Source: Ignavibacteriota bacterium (lineage in GTDB: Bacteria; Bacteroidota; Ignavibacteria; Ignavibacteriales; Melioribacteraceae). Taken from it: a stretch of DNA of 64,000 nucleotides. The DNA lies in assembly GCA_016716225.1 (NCBI GenBank), contig JADJWT010000001.1, positions 1,674,001 to 1,738,000 of the forward strand, in the 5' to 3' direction. The translations under genes and the position numbers were made by a program. Shown piece after piece: positions 33,516 through 41,629 of this stretch. Each line of letters starts with the position of its first letter. The stretch's first letter is position 1. The notes beneath the pieces are model-generated. The model did no database searches. It was not told the DNA's origin and was given only the letters and a program-made list of their open reading frames with translations.

Positions 33516-35894
33516 ATGATTGGGCGATTAATAAATCATTATAGAATTATTGAAAAACTCGGCAGTGGCGGAATGGGTGTTGTTTATAAAGCCTTCGACG
33601 AAAAGCTTAACCGTTTTGTTGCACTTAAATTTTTGCCTTCCAATTGTTATATTGACGATGTTTATAGATTTAGTATTATTAGTGAAGCTAGAACTTCAGC
33701 TACTTTAGAACATCCAAATATTTGCAATATTCATGAAGTTGTTGAGACAGATGATAATCAAGTTTTTATAGTAATGGCATATTATGAAGGAGAAACTCTT
33801 AAACAAAAAATTGAAAATAAATCATTAGAGCATGATCAAATTGTAAATATAATTTTTCAAATATTAAATGGTTTACAAGCATCTCATGAAAAAGGAATTA
33901 TTCATAGAGATATAAAACCAGCAAATATTTTTATTACAAACAAAAATGAAGTTAAAATTTTAGATTTTGGATTAGCTAAAAATTTCGAAGATATTAATTT
34001 AACTTCGACCGAATCAACTTCCGGAACTTTTGCTTACATGTCACCTGAGCAAATCAAAGGTGAAAATTTAGATCATAGAACAGACATTTGGTCATTTGGT
34101 GTTTTACTATATGAACTAATAAGTAATAAAAAGCCATTTAATGATAAATATGAACAATCAACATTATTTTCAATTTTAAATGATGAGCCTAATCTAACCG
34201 AAATAAACAAAAATAAAAAAGATAAGTTACTTGAAGAAATAATTATAAAATGCTTAGACAAAAATAAGGAATTAAGATTTCAGTCTGTTGACGAAATAAT
34301 AAAATTGCTGAAAATTAAATATTCCGTAGCTACTAAAAGTAAGATATTTAAATTTTCAAAATTACTTATTGCGACTGCATTTTTGTTAATAATTTCAATC
34401 ATTTATTTTTTCGCAAGTATTAAAAAAAATTATTTTAATGGCGAAAAAAATTATAAACAAATAGCAATTTTATTTAAAAATTCAGAATCCAGTAAAAATT
34501 TTTCCGAAACATCTCTACTGCTTCAATCATTACTATCACAAAATTTAATTAACTATGAAAATATTAAAATTATTGATCCAATAAGTATGAATGGATTAAT
34601 AGAAAATCTGAAAATAGTTGGTGATATAAGATCAGCAGTAAATATGAACAGAATATTGGGAGAAATGTCAATAGATTATTATTTGGTAGGAACAATAATC
34701 TCCCAAACGAAAAAAAATTTACAAACATATTTAATTAAAACAGATACAAAAGAAATAATTTTTTCAAAAAATAATTATTTTGAAACGGAAAGCGAATTAC
34801 CAGAAATAGCAAACAAAATTTCCAATGTTATTTTGGATTATTTCCAAATTCAAAAAATTGATTTGAGGCATGACAAAGATTTACAGCCTTTCATTCAAGG
34901 TACAAATAATCTTTCCGCATTAAAATCATTTCTAATTGCAAGTGAATTTAATTACAAGCTTGATAAGGTAAATGAAGAAAAATATTTAAAAAGTGCCATT
35001 AGTTTAGACTCAACTTTTATTTCCCCAAGAATATGGTTAATTCCAACACTTATTTATAGAGGAGAAATTAAAGAAGCCATTGAACAGTTTAGAATGGTTA
35101 AAAACTTAGAACAAAAAGCTAATAGAAATGAACAGATTATGATAAAATGGGCTGAAGCCTATGTTAATAAAGATATAGAAAATCAAATTAAATATTTAAA
35201 ACTTGCTTTAGAGTATATGCCAAGGAATAATATAATTATGTACAATCTTGCTTATTTATATTGTACTCTTACAAATTATAATGAATCAATTTATTTCTTA
35301 GAACAAATAATGGAAATGAAATGGAATTTTCCCGAAGTGTATACGTTGTTAGGATTCTGTTATACAAAATTAAAAATGTATTCTCAAGCAATTAAAACTT
35401 TGGAAAATTCTTTTAATATAAAACCAGTAAATAATGATATTTATTTACTTCTTAAAATAGCATACAATAAACAAAAAAATCTGAACCGATCGAATTACTA
35501 TGATTCGCTTTATTTTGAAAATATTAAAAAAGAAGGTGTTCCATTAATATATTCAATTGAAAATTCCGCAAATTATGATCTAGAGTTTGGCGAGACAAAT
35601 AATGCAATTAATTCGTTTAAAACAATTTTAGATATTGAACCTAATAATTTAGAAATACGAGAAAGAATTGCTGATTTATATCTTGAAAAATTGGATACTA
35701 ATTTATCTATAATCGAATATTTCAAAATTCTTCAACTAAATAAGGGAAAATTATCCGTATATCTAAAATTGGGTAAAATTTTTGATAAAAGAAAAGATAC
35801 ACTTAAAGCTCTACAGTATTATAAAGAATATATAAAAGTTGACTCAACAAAAAATAAGGATTCAATAAGTAATAGAATCCGTCAATTAAAATAA
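33516..35894 (+). CDS. membrane Ser/Thr protein kinase with C-terminal TPR region
   Basis: A 792-residue Hanks-type kinase. The kinase domain (about 9-268) is complete: Gly loop LGSGGMGVVYKAF, Lys38 in VALKFL, catalytic HRDIKPAN with Asp132, DFG at 150-152 and MSPEQI. A membrane span follows (283-301). Next is a TolB/FlgO-like segment (about 310-400), then TPR repeats to the C-terminus (for example MYNLAYLYCTLTNYNESIYFLEQ). With the kinase inside, the TPR part would lie outside the cytoplasm, suiting it to sense a signal. It precedes the precursor-like peptide gene by 18 bases. Confidence 0.92.
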   Translation: MIGRLINHYRIIEKLGSGGMGVVYKAFDEKLNRFVALKFLPSNCYIDDVYRFSIISEARTSATLEHPNICNIHEVVETDDNQVFIVMAYYEGETLKQKIENKSLEHDQIVNIIFQILNGLQASHEKGIIHRDIKPANIFITNKNEVKILDFGLAKNFEDINLTSTESTSGTFAYMSPEQIKGENLDHRTDIWSFGVLLYELISNKKPFNDKYEQSTLFSILNDEPNLTEINKNKKDKLLEEIIIKCLDKNKELRFQSVDEIIKLLKIKYSVATKSKIFKFSKLLIATAFLLIISIIYFFASIKKNYFNGEKNYKQIAILFKNSESSKNFSETSLLLQSLLSQNLINYENIKIIDPISMNGLIENLKIVGDIRSAVNMNRILGEMSIDYYLVGTIISQTKKNLQTYLIKTDTKEIIFSKNNYFETESELPEIANKISNVILDYFQIQKIDLRHDKDLQPFIQGTNNLSALKSFLIASEFNYKLDKVNEEKYLKSAISLDSTFISPRIWLIPTLIYRGEIKEAIEQFRMVKNLEQKANRNEQIMIKWAEAYVNKDIENQIKYLKLALEYMPRNNIIMYNLAYLYCTLTNYNESIYFLEQIMEMKWNFPEVYTLLGFCYTKLKMYSQAIKTLENSFNIKPVNNDIYLLLKIAYNKQKNLNRSNYYDSLYFENIKKEGVPLIYSIENSANYDLEFGETNNAINSFKTILDIEPNNLEIRERIADLYLEKLDTNLSIIEYFKILQLNKGKLSVYLKLGKIFDKRKDTLKALQYYKEYIKVDSTKNKDSISNRIRQLK

Positions 35895-35899
35895 TGTTT

Positions 35900-35906
35900 A
35901 AGGAGG
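35900..35906 (+). promoter_or_regulatory. perfect ribosome binding site of the small peptide gene
   Basis: AAGGAGG, complementary to the 16S 3' end over all seven bases, lies 6 bases before the ATG at 35913. Most genes in the window have only partial sites (AGGA, GGAG or none). This predicts much stronger translation of the small peptide than of its neighbours, as expected for a precursor. Confidence 0.8.
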
Positions 35907-35912
35907 AAACCC

Positions 35913-36215
35913 ATGATCGATCTAGAAAAAATTAAAGCAATCTATAATCAAGCTTTAACTGATGAAATATTTTTTAATGATTTTCTTCAAAATCCGGAAA
36001 ATTTCAAATCAAATTTTAACTTAACAGATTCTGAGATTGTAGAAATTAATACTATTCTAAACAAAACTGTTTCAAATAAAGAAATGATTGGTAAATTTTA
36101 TGCAACTTTTAAAAATTATTCAACAACTTTGGGAGCAATATCAATAAAACCACCAATACCATGGTGGCCAACTTTTCCTATTCCTCCTATTGAGGATACC
36201 GATTCACCAAGATAA
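35913..36215 (+). CDS. putative modified-peptide (signal or RiPP) precursor
   Basis: A 100-residue peptide with two parts. Residues 1-70 are helical and leader-like: DLEKIKAIYNQAL, then FFNDFLQNPENFKSNFNLTDSEI, a pattern of the type FL..P..F...F.LT..E shared by several precursor leaders and reminiscent of the ComX leader. Residues 79-100 are a Pro/Trp tail, KPPIPWWPTFPIPPIEDTDS then PR, with adjacent Trp84-Trp85. There is no Cys and no signal peptide. It sits between a kinase gene and an isoprenoid-synthase-fold gene with a perfect ribosome site. The precursor role is an inference; it might instead be a small regulator. Confidence 0.65.
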   Translation: MIDLEKIKAIYNQALTDEIFFNDFLQNPENFKSNFNLTDSEIVEINTILNKTVSNKEMIGKFYATFKNYSTTLGAISIKPPIPWWPTFPIPPIEDTDSPR

Positions 36216-36244
36216 TTATATGTTTTACAAAAAGAATTCTGAAA

Positions 36245-37192
36245 ATGTATTTAATGGACTTTAAAAGTCGCTTTGATGAATTAGTTAAATTTTGGCCGGA
36301 ATTAATAAAGGCTGATTTAAATAATTATATGAAAGAAAAAAATTATCTTCATGACAATAATTATGAAAAATGTAATTATGGTTATCCTCTTTGGAGTGAA
36401 ATTTTAATTTCACTGGATGAACATTTATCAAATAATTCAAAAATTAGTTCACATCAAAATATTTTCTTGCAAGATATTATATGGGCTCAGTTTTGTTTAA
36501 TACTAGCTTTTAGAATAAAGGATGATTTGTATGACGGTGAAATAAAAAGTAACACACTTTTAGCTTCCTCAGATTTACTCCAAATAGAATCAATAAAAAC
36601 TTATAAAAAGTATTTTAAAAGTTCAGATTCGTTTTGGACCTCATTCCATGATTCAATTAGTTTAACAATACTTGCGGCAATTAAAGTAGATGAAATGCAG
36701 CAAAATATTAGAACTGATCCTGATGAATTATTAAACACCTATTATAATGTTATATCATTATTCAATATTGGAATATCAGCAGTCTGCAAAAAATACCGAA
36801 AAGAAAATATCTTAAAAGACATTTTAAATTTTTCAACTAACTTAACTCTAGCAGCACAAATTTTAGATGATTTAGAAGATATTGAAGAAGATTTTTCAAG
36901 AAAAAGATTCAACTATGTTATCTTGAAATTATTAAATACTTCTCCACAGATTATTATAGATGAAAATTTTGTGGATGAAGAATTGATTTCAAAAATTATA
37001 TTAAAAGAAGGATTAAATAACATTTTTGACAATGTTTTTGAACTTATTCAAATAAGTAAAACAATTTTAAATTCTTTAAAATTTGAGATTTTTTTTAGTT
37101 TAATTATTAATCATGAAGAATATGTAAAATTATTTAAAGAGAAATATCATAAAGATAGGATCAACATTATCTTCAATGAATTAAAGATTTAA
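36245..37192 (+). CDS. class I isoprenoid-synthase-fold protein (ComQ/polyprenyl-synthetase-like)
   Basis: A 315-residue, all-helical soluble protein. Two Asp-rich motifs stand about 115 residues apart, as in polyprenyl synthetases: DDLYD at 93-97 (in FRIKDDLYDGEI) and DDLED at 208-212 (in AAQILDDLEDIEED). These bind Mg-diphosphate in that fold. The surrounding sequence is far from housekeeping farnesyl or octaprenyl synthases: the first motif lacks the usual following RRG. Adjacent to a Trp-containing small peptide, it may transfer a prenyl group to it, as ComQ does to ComX. The start could also be the ATG at 36254. Substrate unproven. Confidence 0.72.
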   Translation: MYLMDFKSRFDELVKFWPELIKADLNNYMKEKNYLHDNNYEKCNYGYPLWSEILISLDEHLSNNSKISSHQNIFLQDIIWAQFCLILAFRIKDDLYDGEIKSNTLLASSDLLQIESIKTYKKYFKSSDSFWTSFHDSISLTILAAIKVDEMQQNIRTDPDELLNTYYNVISLFNIGISAVCKKYRKENILKDILNFSTNLTLAAQILDDLEDIEEDFSRKRFNYVILKLLNTSPQIIIDENFVDEELISKIILKEGLNNIFDNVFELIQISKTILNSLKFEIFFSLIINHEEYVKLFKEKYHKDRINIIFNELKI

Positions 37193-37228
37193 ATAGTTTT
37201 TAAAATAATATTACTTTAGCAAAATAAA

Positions 37229-38725
37229 TTGAAAAAATTAGAATATCTTTTTGAGCTTGCAGAAATACTAAATAACCAAAACAATTTTGATGAAATGCTT
37301 CGTATTGTATCATCAAAAACATCAGCAATATTCAATTCTGATATTACTTCAATTTTAATGATTAATCCAAGTTCACAAGAAACGTATAAAACAGTCTATA
37401 AAAAAGAAATTAAAATTAAAAACGAACAATATTCTATTCTACAATCAATAATAATCGGATGGGTAATTATTAATAAAAAACCAATTCTTGTTTCAGATAT
37501 TAAAACTGATGTTCGGTTCAAAGAAAATTTGTTTAATTCATTTCCAATTAAATCAATAATTTGCTCACCACTAAATAATAATGATACAAAAATTGGGTAT
37601 ATAATTTTAATGAATAAGAATGACAAGGATTCGTTTGAAGAAAATGATTTAATGTATTTACAAAAAATTGCAATTATTTCTGCCCCGTTTATTAATAATG
37701 CTCAAAAAATTCAAGAATTTTTCAATCTACCAGTAACACAAAATATTCTTGTAAACAAATATAAAAGTGTAGGATTATTGGGTAAAAGCAATTCATTTAT
37801 TGAATTATTACAAGGTATTGAAGCTGCATCAAAATGCGATGTAAGAGTTGTAATTGAAGGAGAAACCGGAACTGGGAAAGAATTAATAGTAAGGGCAATT
37901 CATAATTTTAGTAACAGATCCGGATTCCCTTTTATTGCGATTGATTGTGGGGCAATATCTAATAATTTAATAGAAAGTGAATTATTTGGTCATGTTAAGG
38001 GTGCATTTACTGGTGCAAATCAAGATCATACAGGCCTAATAGTTCAAGCAAATAAAGGCACTTTATTTCTTGATGAAATCTGTAATCTTTCTTATGAAAT
38101 GCAGGCAAAATTATTAAGGGTTTTACAAGAAGGTGAAGTTCGTCCGGTGGGAAGTATAAAAGTAATAAAAGTTGATGTAAGATTTATTGCAGCAACAAGC
38201 GTTCCTTTACACACTTTGGTAGTAAATAAGCAATTTCGTGAGGATTTATTTTTTAGACTCATGGTTTATCCAATAAAGGTCCCTTCATTAAATGAAAGAA
38301 AAACAGATATTCCAATTATCGCTAATTTCTTTTTACTAAAATTTTCGAAAGAACAAAATAAGAAAGCGGAATTTTTTCACAAAAAAATTCTTGATTATAT
38401 TAAGAATAAAAATTGGAGCGGAAATATAAGAGAATTAGAAAATTTTGTTGAACATATTGTAACAATCGTTCCTTTTAATATCGAAGTAATTGAAATAGAA
38501 TACCTTTCTCCAAAAATACAGGAAGATATTCGTACATATACTGAATCTACTAATAACAGAAAAATAATTTCATTAACTGTAGAATTAGAAAATTACGAAA
38601 AAAAAATAATCAAAAAGTCCCTCGAAGAAAATGAATGGAATCAATCACAAACAGCTAGATCACTTGATATTCCTGAACAAACACTGCGATACAAAATGCG
38701 AAAATTGAATATAGAAAAACTATAG
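37229..38725 (+). CDS. GAF-domain sigma54-dependent transcription activator
   Basis: A 498-residue enhancer-binding protein. Residues 1-160 are a GAF sensor domain. Residues 180-415 form the AAA+ module: Walker A GETGTGKE at 211-218, the sigma54-contacting GAFTGA at 258-263 and Walker B TLFLDEI at 278-284. The C-terminus (about 458-498) is a Fis-type helix-turn-helix, NQSQTARSLDIPEQTLRYKM. It has no receiver domain, so activation probably follows ligand binding or contact through GAF. Translation starts at TTG 37229. It closes the kinase/peptide/isoprenoid-enzyme operon. Confidence 0.94.
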   Translation: MKKLEYLFELAEILNNQNNFDEMLRIVSSKTSAIFNSDITSILMINPSSQETYKTVYKKEIKIKNEQYSILQSIIIGWVIINKKPILVSDIKTDVRFKENLFNSFPIKSIICSPLNNNDTKIGYIILMNKNDKDSFEENDLMYLQKIAIISAPFINNAQKIQEFFNLPVTQNILVNKYKSVGLLGKSNSFIELLQGIEAASKCDVRVVIEGETGTGKELIVRAIHNFSNRSGFPFIAIDCGAISNNLIESELFGHVKGAFTGANQDHTGLIVQANKGTLFLDEICNLSYEMQAKLLRVLQEGEVRPVGSIKVIKVDVRFIAATSVPLHTLVVNKQFREDLFFRLMVYPIKVPSLNERKTDIPIIANFFLLKFSKEQNKKAEFFHKKILDYIKNKNWSGNIRELENFVEHIVTIVPFNIEVIEIEYLSPKIQEDIRTYTESTNNRKIISLTVELENYEKKIIKKSLEENEWNQSQTARSLDIPEQTLRYKMRKLNIEKL

Positions 38726-38741
38726 AAATTTTATTATTTAA

Positions 38742-38763
38742 TGCTCGCATAAAAATGCGAGCA
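38742..38763 (+). terminator. hairpin after the sigma54 activator gene
   Basis: TGCTCGCAT at 38742-38750 and ATGCGAGCA at 38755-38763 form a perfect 9-bp stem with a 4-base AAAA loop, 17 bases after the stop codon. The following ATTTTCC is only modestly T-rich. It marks the end of the 33516-38725 operon. Confidence 0.7.
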
Positions 38764-38933
38764 ATTTTCCGACAATTATTTTTTAAACATTAAAAGATTC
38801 TTCAAATTCACAATTTAACAAATAACACACATCTTTATCCTCGCAAACTTCTGCTAAAAAATATATCCACTCCTAAATAACATTAAAATTCTTAAAAGGT
38901 AACTCATTTAATTACAATAGATTATGGAGATTA

Positions 38934-38958
38934 ACATACCAGATTTATTATGGTACGT
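38934..38958. promoter_or_regulatory. imperfect inverted repeat upstream of the HEAT-like gene
   Basis: ACATACCA at 38934-38941 and TGGTACGT at 38951-38958 are inverted copies with one mismatch, 9 bases apart. It lies in a 278-base gap, 46 bases before the ATG at 39004. It could be an operator or a weak hairpin; nothing else in the gap was recognised. No GG-N10-GC sigma54 promoter was found here. Confidence 0.3.
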
Positions 38959-39003
38959 TTTTAGACTTTTATTATTTATCAAACAAAAAACTTGGAGATA
39001 ATA

Positions 39004-39483
39004 ATGAAAACATCAATTAAAAAAATTGCATTTCTGGTTGTAACTTTCTTATTGGTAACTAAAATATTTTCATCTGGGCAAGTCAAAACAGACTCACTTG
39101 TAAGGTACAAGACTATTGAAAAAAATCTATTAGTTGGACTAAAATCAGATAATCAAGGGCTTCAGTTTAGTTGTGCCTATTATTTGGGTGAAATCAAATC
39201 AAAGAAAGCAGTTATTCCATTAATGAAAATTCTACATTCATCAAAAGTTGATGGAATGAGAATAATTGCCGCATTATCACTTTACAAAATAAACTCTGAA
39301 CAAGGAATGTTTGCAGTAAAACAAGCTGCTAAATTTGATAATTGTGAAAGAGTTCAACGAATGTGCAGAAATTTTTATTTCAAACATTTATTAGATGAAA
39401 AAGGTGTTGTTGAAGTTGAAGAAATTCAAATTGCAGAAATGAAAGCCCTTAAAGATTACAAATTAGCAGATTTTGAAAAGTAA
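39004..39483 (+). CDS. secreted HEAT-repeat-like protein
   Basis: From the ATG at 39004 (GGAG site 6 bases upstream; an in-frame TTG at 38992 overlaps that site) the product has 159 residues. A signal peptide or anchor covers 1-24. Then come helical pairs of HEAT type: LQFSCAYYLGEIKSKKAVIPLMKIL and GMRIIAALSLYKINSEQGMFAVKQAA. Such repeats bind proteins. It lies between the sigma54 activator and a C25 peptidase, but no functional tie is shown. Confidence 0.75.
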   Translation: MKTSIKKIAFLVVTFLLVTKIFSSGQVKTDSLVRYKTIEKNLLVGLKSDNQGLQFSCAYYLGEIKSKKAVIPLMKILHSSKVDGMRIIAALSLYKINSEQGMFAVKQAAKFDNCERVQRMCRNFYFKHLLDEKGVVEVEEIQIAEMKALKDYKLADFEK

Positions 39484-39500
39484 ATAGAAAAATAAAACAG

Positions 39501-39523
39501 CTTCTCTCAGTATTTGGGAGAAG
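39501..39523 (+). terminator. hairpin after the HEAT-like gene
   Basis: CTTCTCTCA at 39501-39509 pairs with TGGGAGAAG at 39515-39523 with one G-T wobble and a 5-base loop, 18 bases after the stop codon. The downstream sequence TTGCAATTAATAT is only partly T-rich. Confidence 0.6.
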
Positions 39524-39552
39524 TTGCAATTAATATATTGATGAAAAAATAA

Positions 39553-39748
39553 GTGAAAAATTTAATTAAAAGATTTAGCTCAAATTTTAATATGGGTTTA
39601 ATAAACGATTTCATCAAAGAATGCTGTAAATGAAATTAAATTATGGTTTTAGTATAACTTCAATAAAGATCAAAACAAAATTTTAAAATATGCAGAAGAA
39701 GTATATGAAATAAAATGCAGTAGCAAAGAAGCATTCTCAGAAAGGTGA
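39553..39748 (+). other. possible gene relic between the HEAT-like gene and the C25 peptidase
   Basis: Three short open stretches follow each other in different frames: GTG 39553 to TGA 39633 (26 residues, including NMGLINDFIKECCK), ATG 39630 onwards, and a last one ending ILKYAEEVYEIKCSSKEAF with TGA at 39746. Their composition looks protein-like, but none is long enough to stand as a gene. It may be a decayed coding sequence; chance is not excluded. Confidence 0.2.
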
Positions 39749-39752
39749 TAAT

Positions 39753-40967
39753 ATGAAAATATTATATTTTCTACTTTTGATCAACTTTCAAATTTTTATT
39801 TCAGTCCATTATTCAAGAAGCAACATTAATAATTCTACTATAAATTCTATAAAATTGTATGACTATTTAATTATTGCTGACGATAAATTTTTTTACGACA
39901 TAAACAGATTTGCAGATTGGAAAACAAGAAAGGGAATTACAACTAAAGTTGTAAAACTCAGTTCTATTGGAAAAGAATGGAAAGAAATAAAAAATTTTGT
40001 GAAACATGAATACGAAAAAAATAATATTAAATTTATTTTGCTTGTTGGAGATGTTGAAAATATTCCTTTAGTTTATCCACATACAAATTACTCAAGCGAT
40101 ATTAGATATGGAGACTTGGATGGAAATGTTTTCAACATAGAAGTACCTGTCGGTAGAATAATTCCAAGCAAAAAAATTTTGTGTTATCAAATATTTGAAG
40201 ATGTAAACTACGCTATTGATAAATTAATAAATTATGAAATACAATTACCAGCAGATGATATAATAAACAATGTACTTCTAATTTCTCACCAAAATAAAAT
40301 TTATAATTCATGTTCAAATTCAATTTTTAATAAGGAATATATAAATCAGCCTAAATTTATTAAAGTATTTGGCGCAGAATCTGGGTGCAATGAAGATATT
40401 AATACTTTCTTAAGTTCTGGTGTAAATATAGTTAATTATCGCGGTCATGCTGGCGCAACTGGATGGGATTCATGGAGCAATATCGGAGAAAGCTTTTCTG
40501 GATCAGAACTTAACAAAATAAGCTATCAACCATGGAATCCAATTGTTTTTTCAATAGCTTGTTTTACTGCAGATCTTGAAATGGAAGATTTAACGATTGC
40601 CGAAGAATTTGTTATGAATAAGTATGGAGCAGTTGCATTTCTTGGGGCTACGGGTGCTACAGAAAATACTATGAATAATATATTCAATAAAAAGTTGTTT
40701 AGCTCAATATGTAACCAAAATATTTTTTTACTCGGAAATATTATAAAAAATTCAATGAATGATTATTCGTTGGAAAGTTGTTTCGACAGATATAAATATT
40801 TACTTATTGGAGATCCAACTTTAGAAATTTGGACAAACAAATCACAGAAATTTACAAATGTGAAACTTATTGATAATAAAAATAATGTAATTATAAAAAC
40901 AAGTATTGATAGTTGTAAAGTTTGTGTTTCAAGCACAATGTCTGGAAGGAATTTTACAAAGTTATAA
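39753..40967 (+). pseudogene. C25 gingipain-like peptidase, 5' part of a frame-broken gene
   Basis: This 404-residue fragment has a signal peptide and a C25 caspase-fold cysteine peptidase domain: KFILLVGDVENIPL, then His232 in NYRGHAGATGWDSW and Cys270 in VFSIACFTADLEME. It ends soon after SIDSCKVCVSSTMSG. The next frame resumes KEFYKVITGNPPFEINTSV, which is what normally follows in this family, so one base appears to be missing near 40945-40955. The catalytic domain itself is intact and could fold if expressed. An AAAGGTGA ribosome site precedes the ATG. Confidence 0.8.
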
Positions 40968-41629
40968 CTGGTAATCCTCCATTCGAAATTAATACATCAG
41001 TAAGACCATTATATATTACTCTTACAAAGCATAATTATGTTCCATTTACTTTAATAACTGGTGGAAAAATCATATCTAATGAAAATTGGATTGGGAATTT
41101 AATGATTCAAGGAGATTTGATAATATCTAAAAATACTAAAATAAATATAAGTAATGGATCACCAGTTATTGAAGGCTCATTAACTATTGAGGATGGGGTA
41201 AAATTAAATTTCGATAAGGATTTACAATTAATAGTGAAAGGAAATCTAATTGCTTCCGGAATTAATTCAAATGTAATATCATTTAAAAGTATTAATGAAA
41301 AAAATAAATGGGGAGGTATCGTATTTGATCCTCTTGCAAACGGAATATTAGAAAATTGTGAAATTCAAAACGCAATAACTGGAATAAATTGTAAAAAAAC
41401 TCTGCCCAAAATATGTAATAATAGTTTATATAAAAATAATACAGCAATTAATGTTTTTGATATAAACAATTTGGATAATTCAATCAGTTGCAACAATATT
41501 TTTGCAAATAAACAAAAAGGAATTTATGTAAATAACTCTTTTATAAAAATTGAAAGAAATAACATTTATGAAAATGATGTTGGTATTGATTGTTTTCACT
41601 CAAATGTTTTTTATATAAAAATTTATTAA
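40922..41629 (+). pseudogene. middle part of the frame-broken C25 peptidase gene (beta-helix-like region)
   Basis: This stretch continues the C25 protein in the -1 frame. Its first useful sequence follows the peptidase domain directly (VITGNPPFEINTSVRPLYIT). Then come short repeated strands with Asn turns (NLMIQGDLIISKNTKINISN, GSLTIEDGVKLNFDKD) typical of right-handed beta-helix or parallel repeat domains. The apparent ATG at 40922 has no ribosome site. The frame is lost again at a run of six T near 41608-41613. Confidence 0.7.

Noticed and set aside
36245..37192. Housekeeping polyprenyl (for example farnesyl or octaprenyl) diphosphate synthase
   Set aside because: Both Asp motifs are present, but the RRG after the first motif and the other conserved blocks are missing, and the gene sits in a regulatory peptide operon.
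40940..41615. Programmed -1 frameshifting in the C25 peptidase gene
   Set aside because: Neither junction has a proper X-XXY-YYZ slippery heptamer in the zero frame, and two programmed shifts in one gene would be exceptional. Kept only as a possibility under the split-gene finding.
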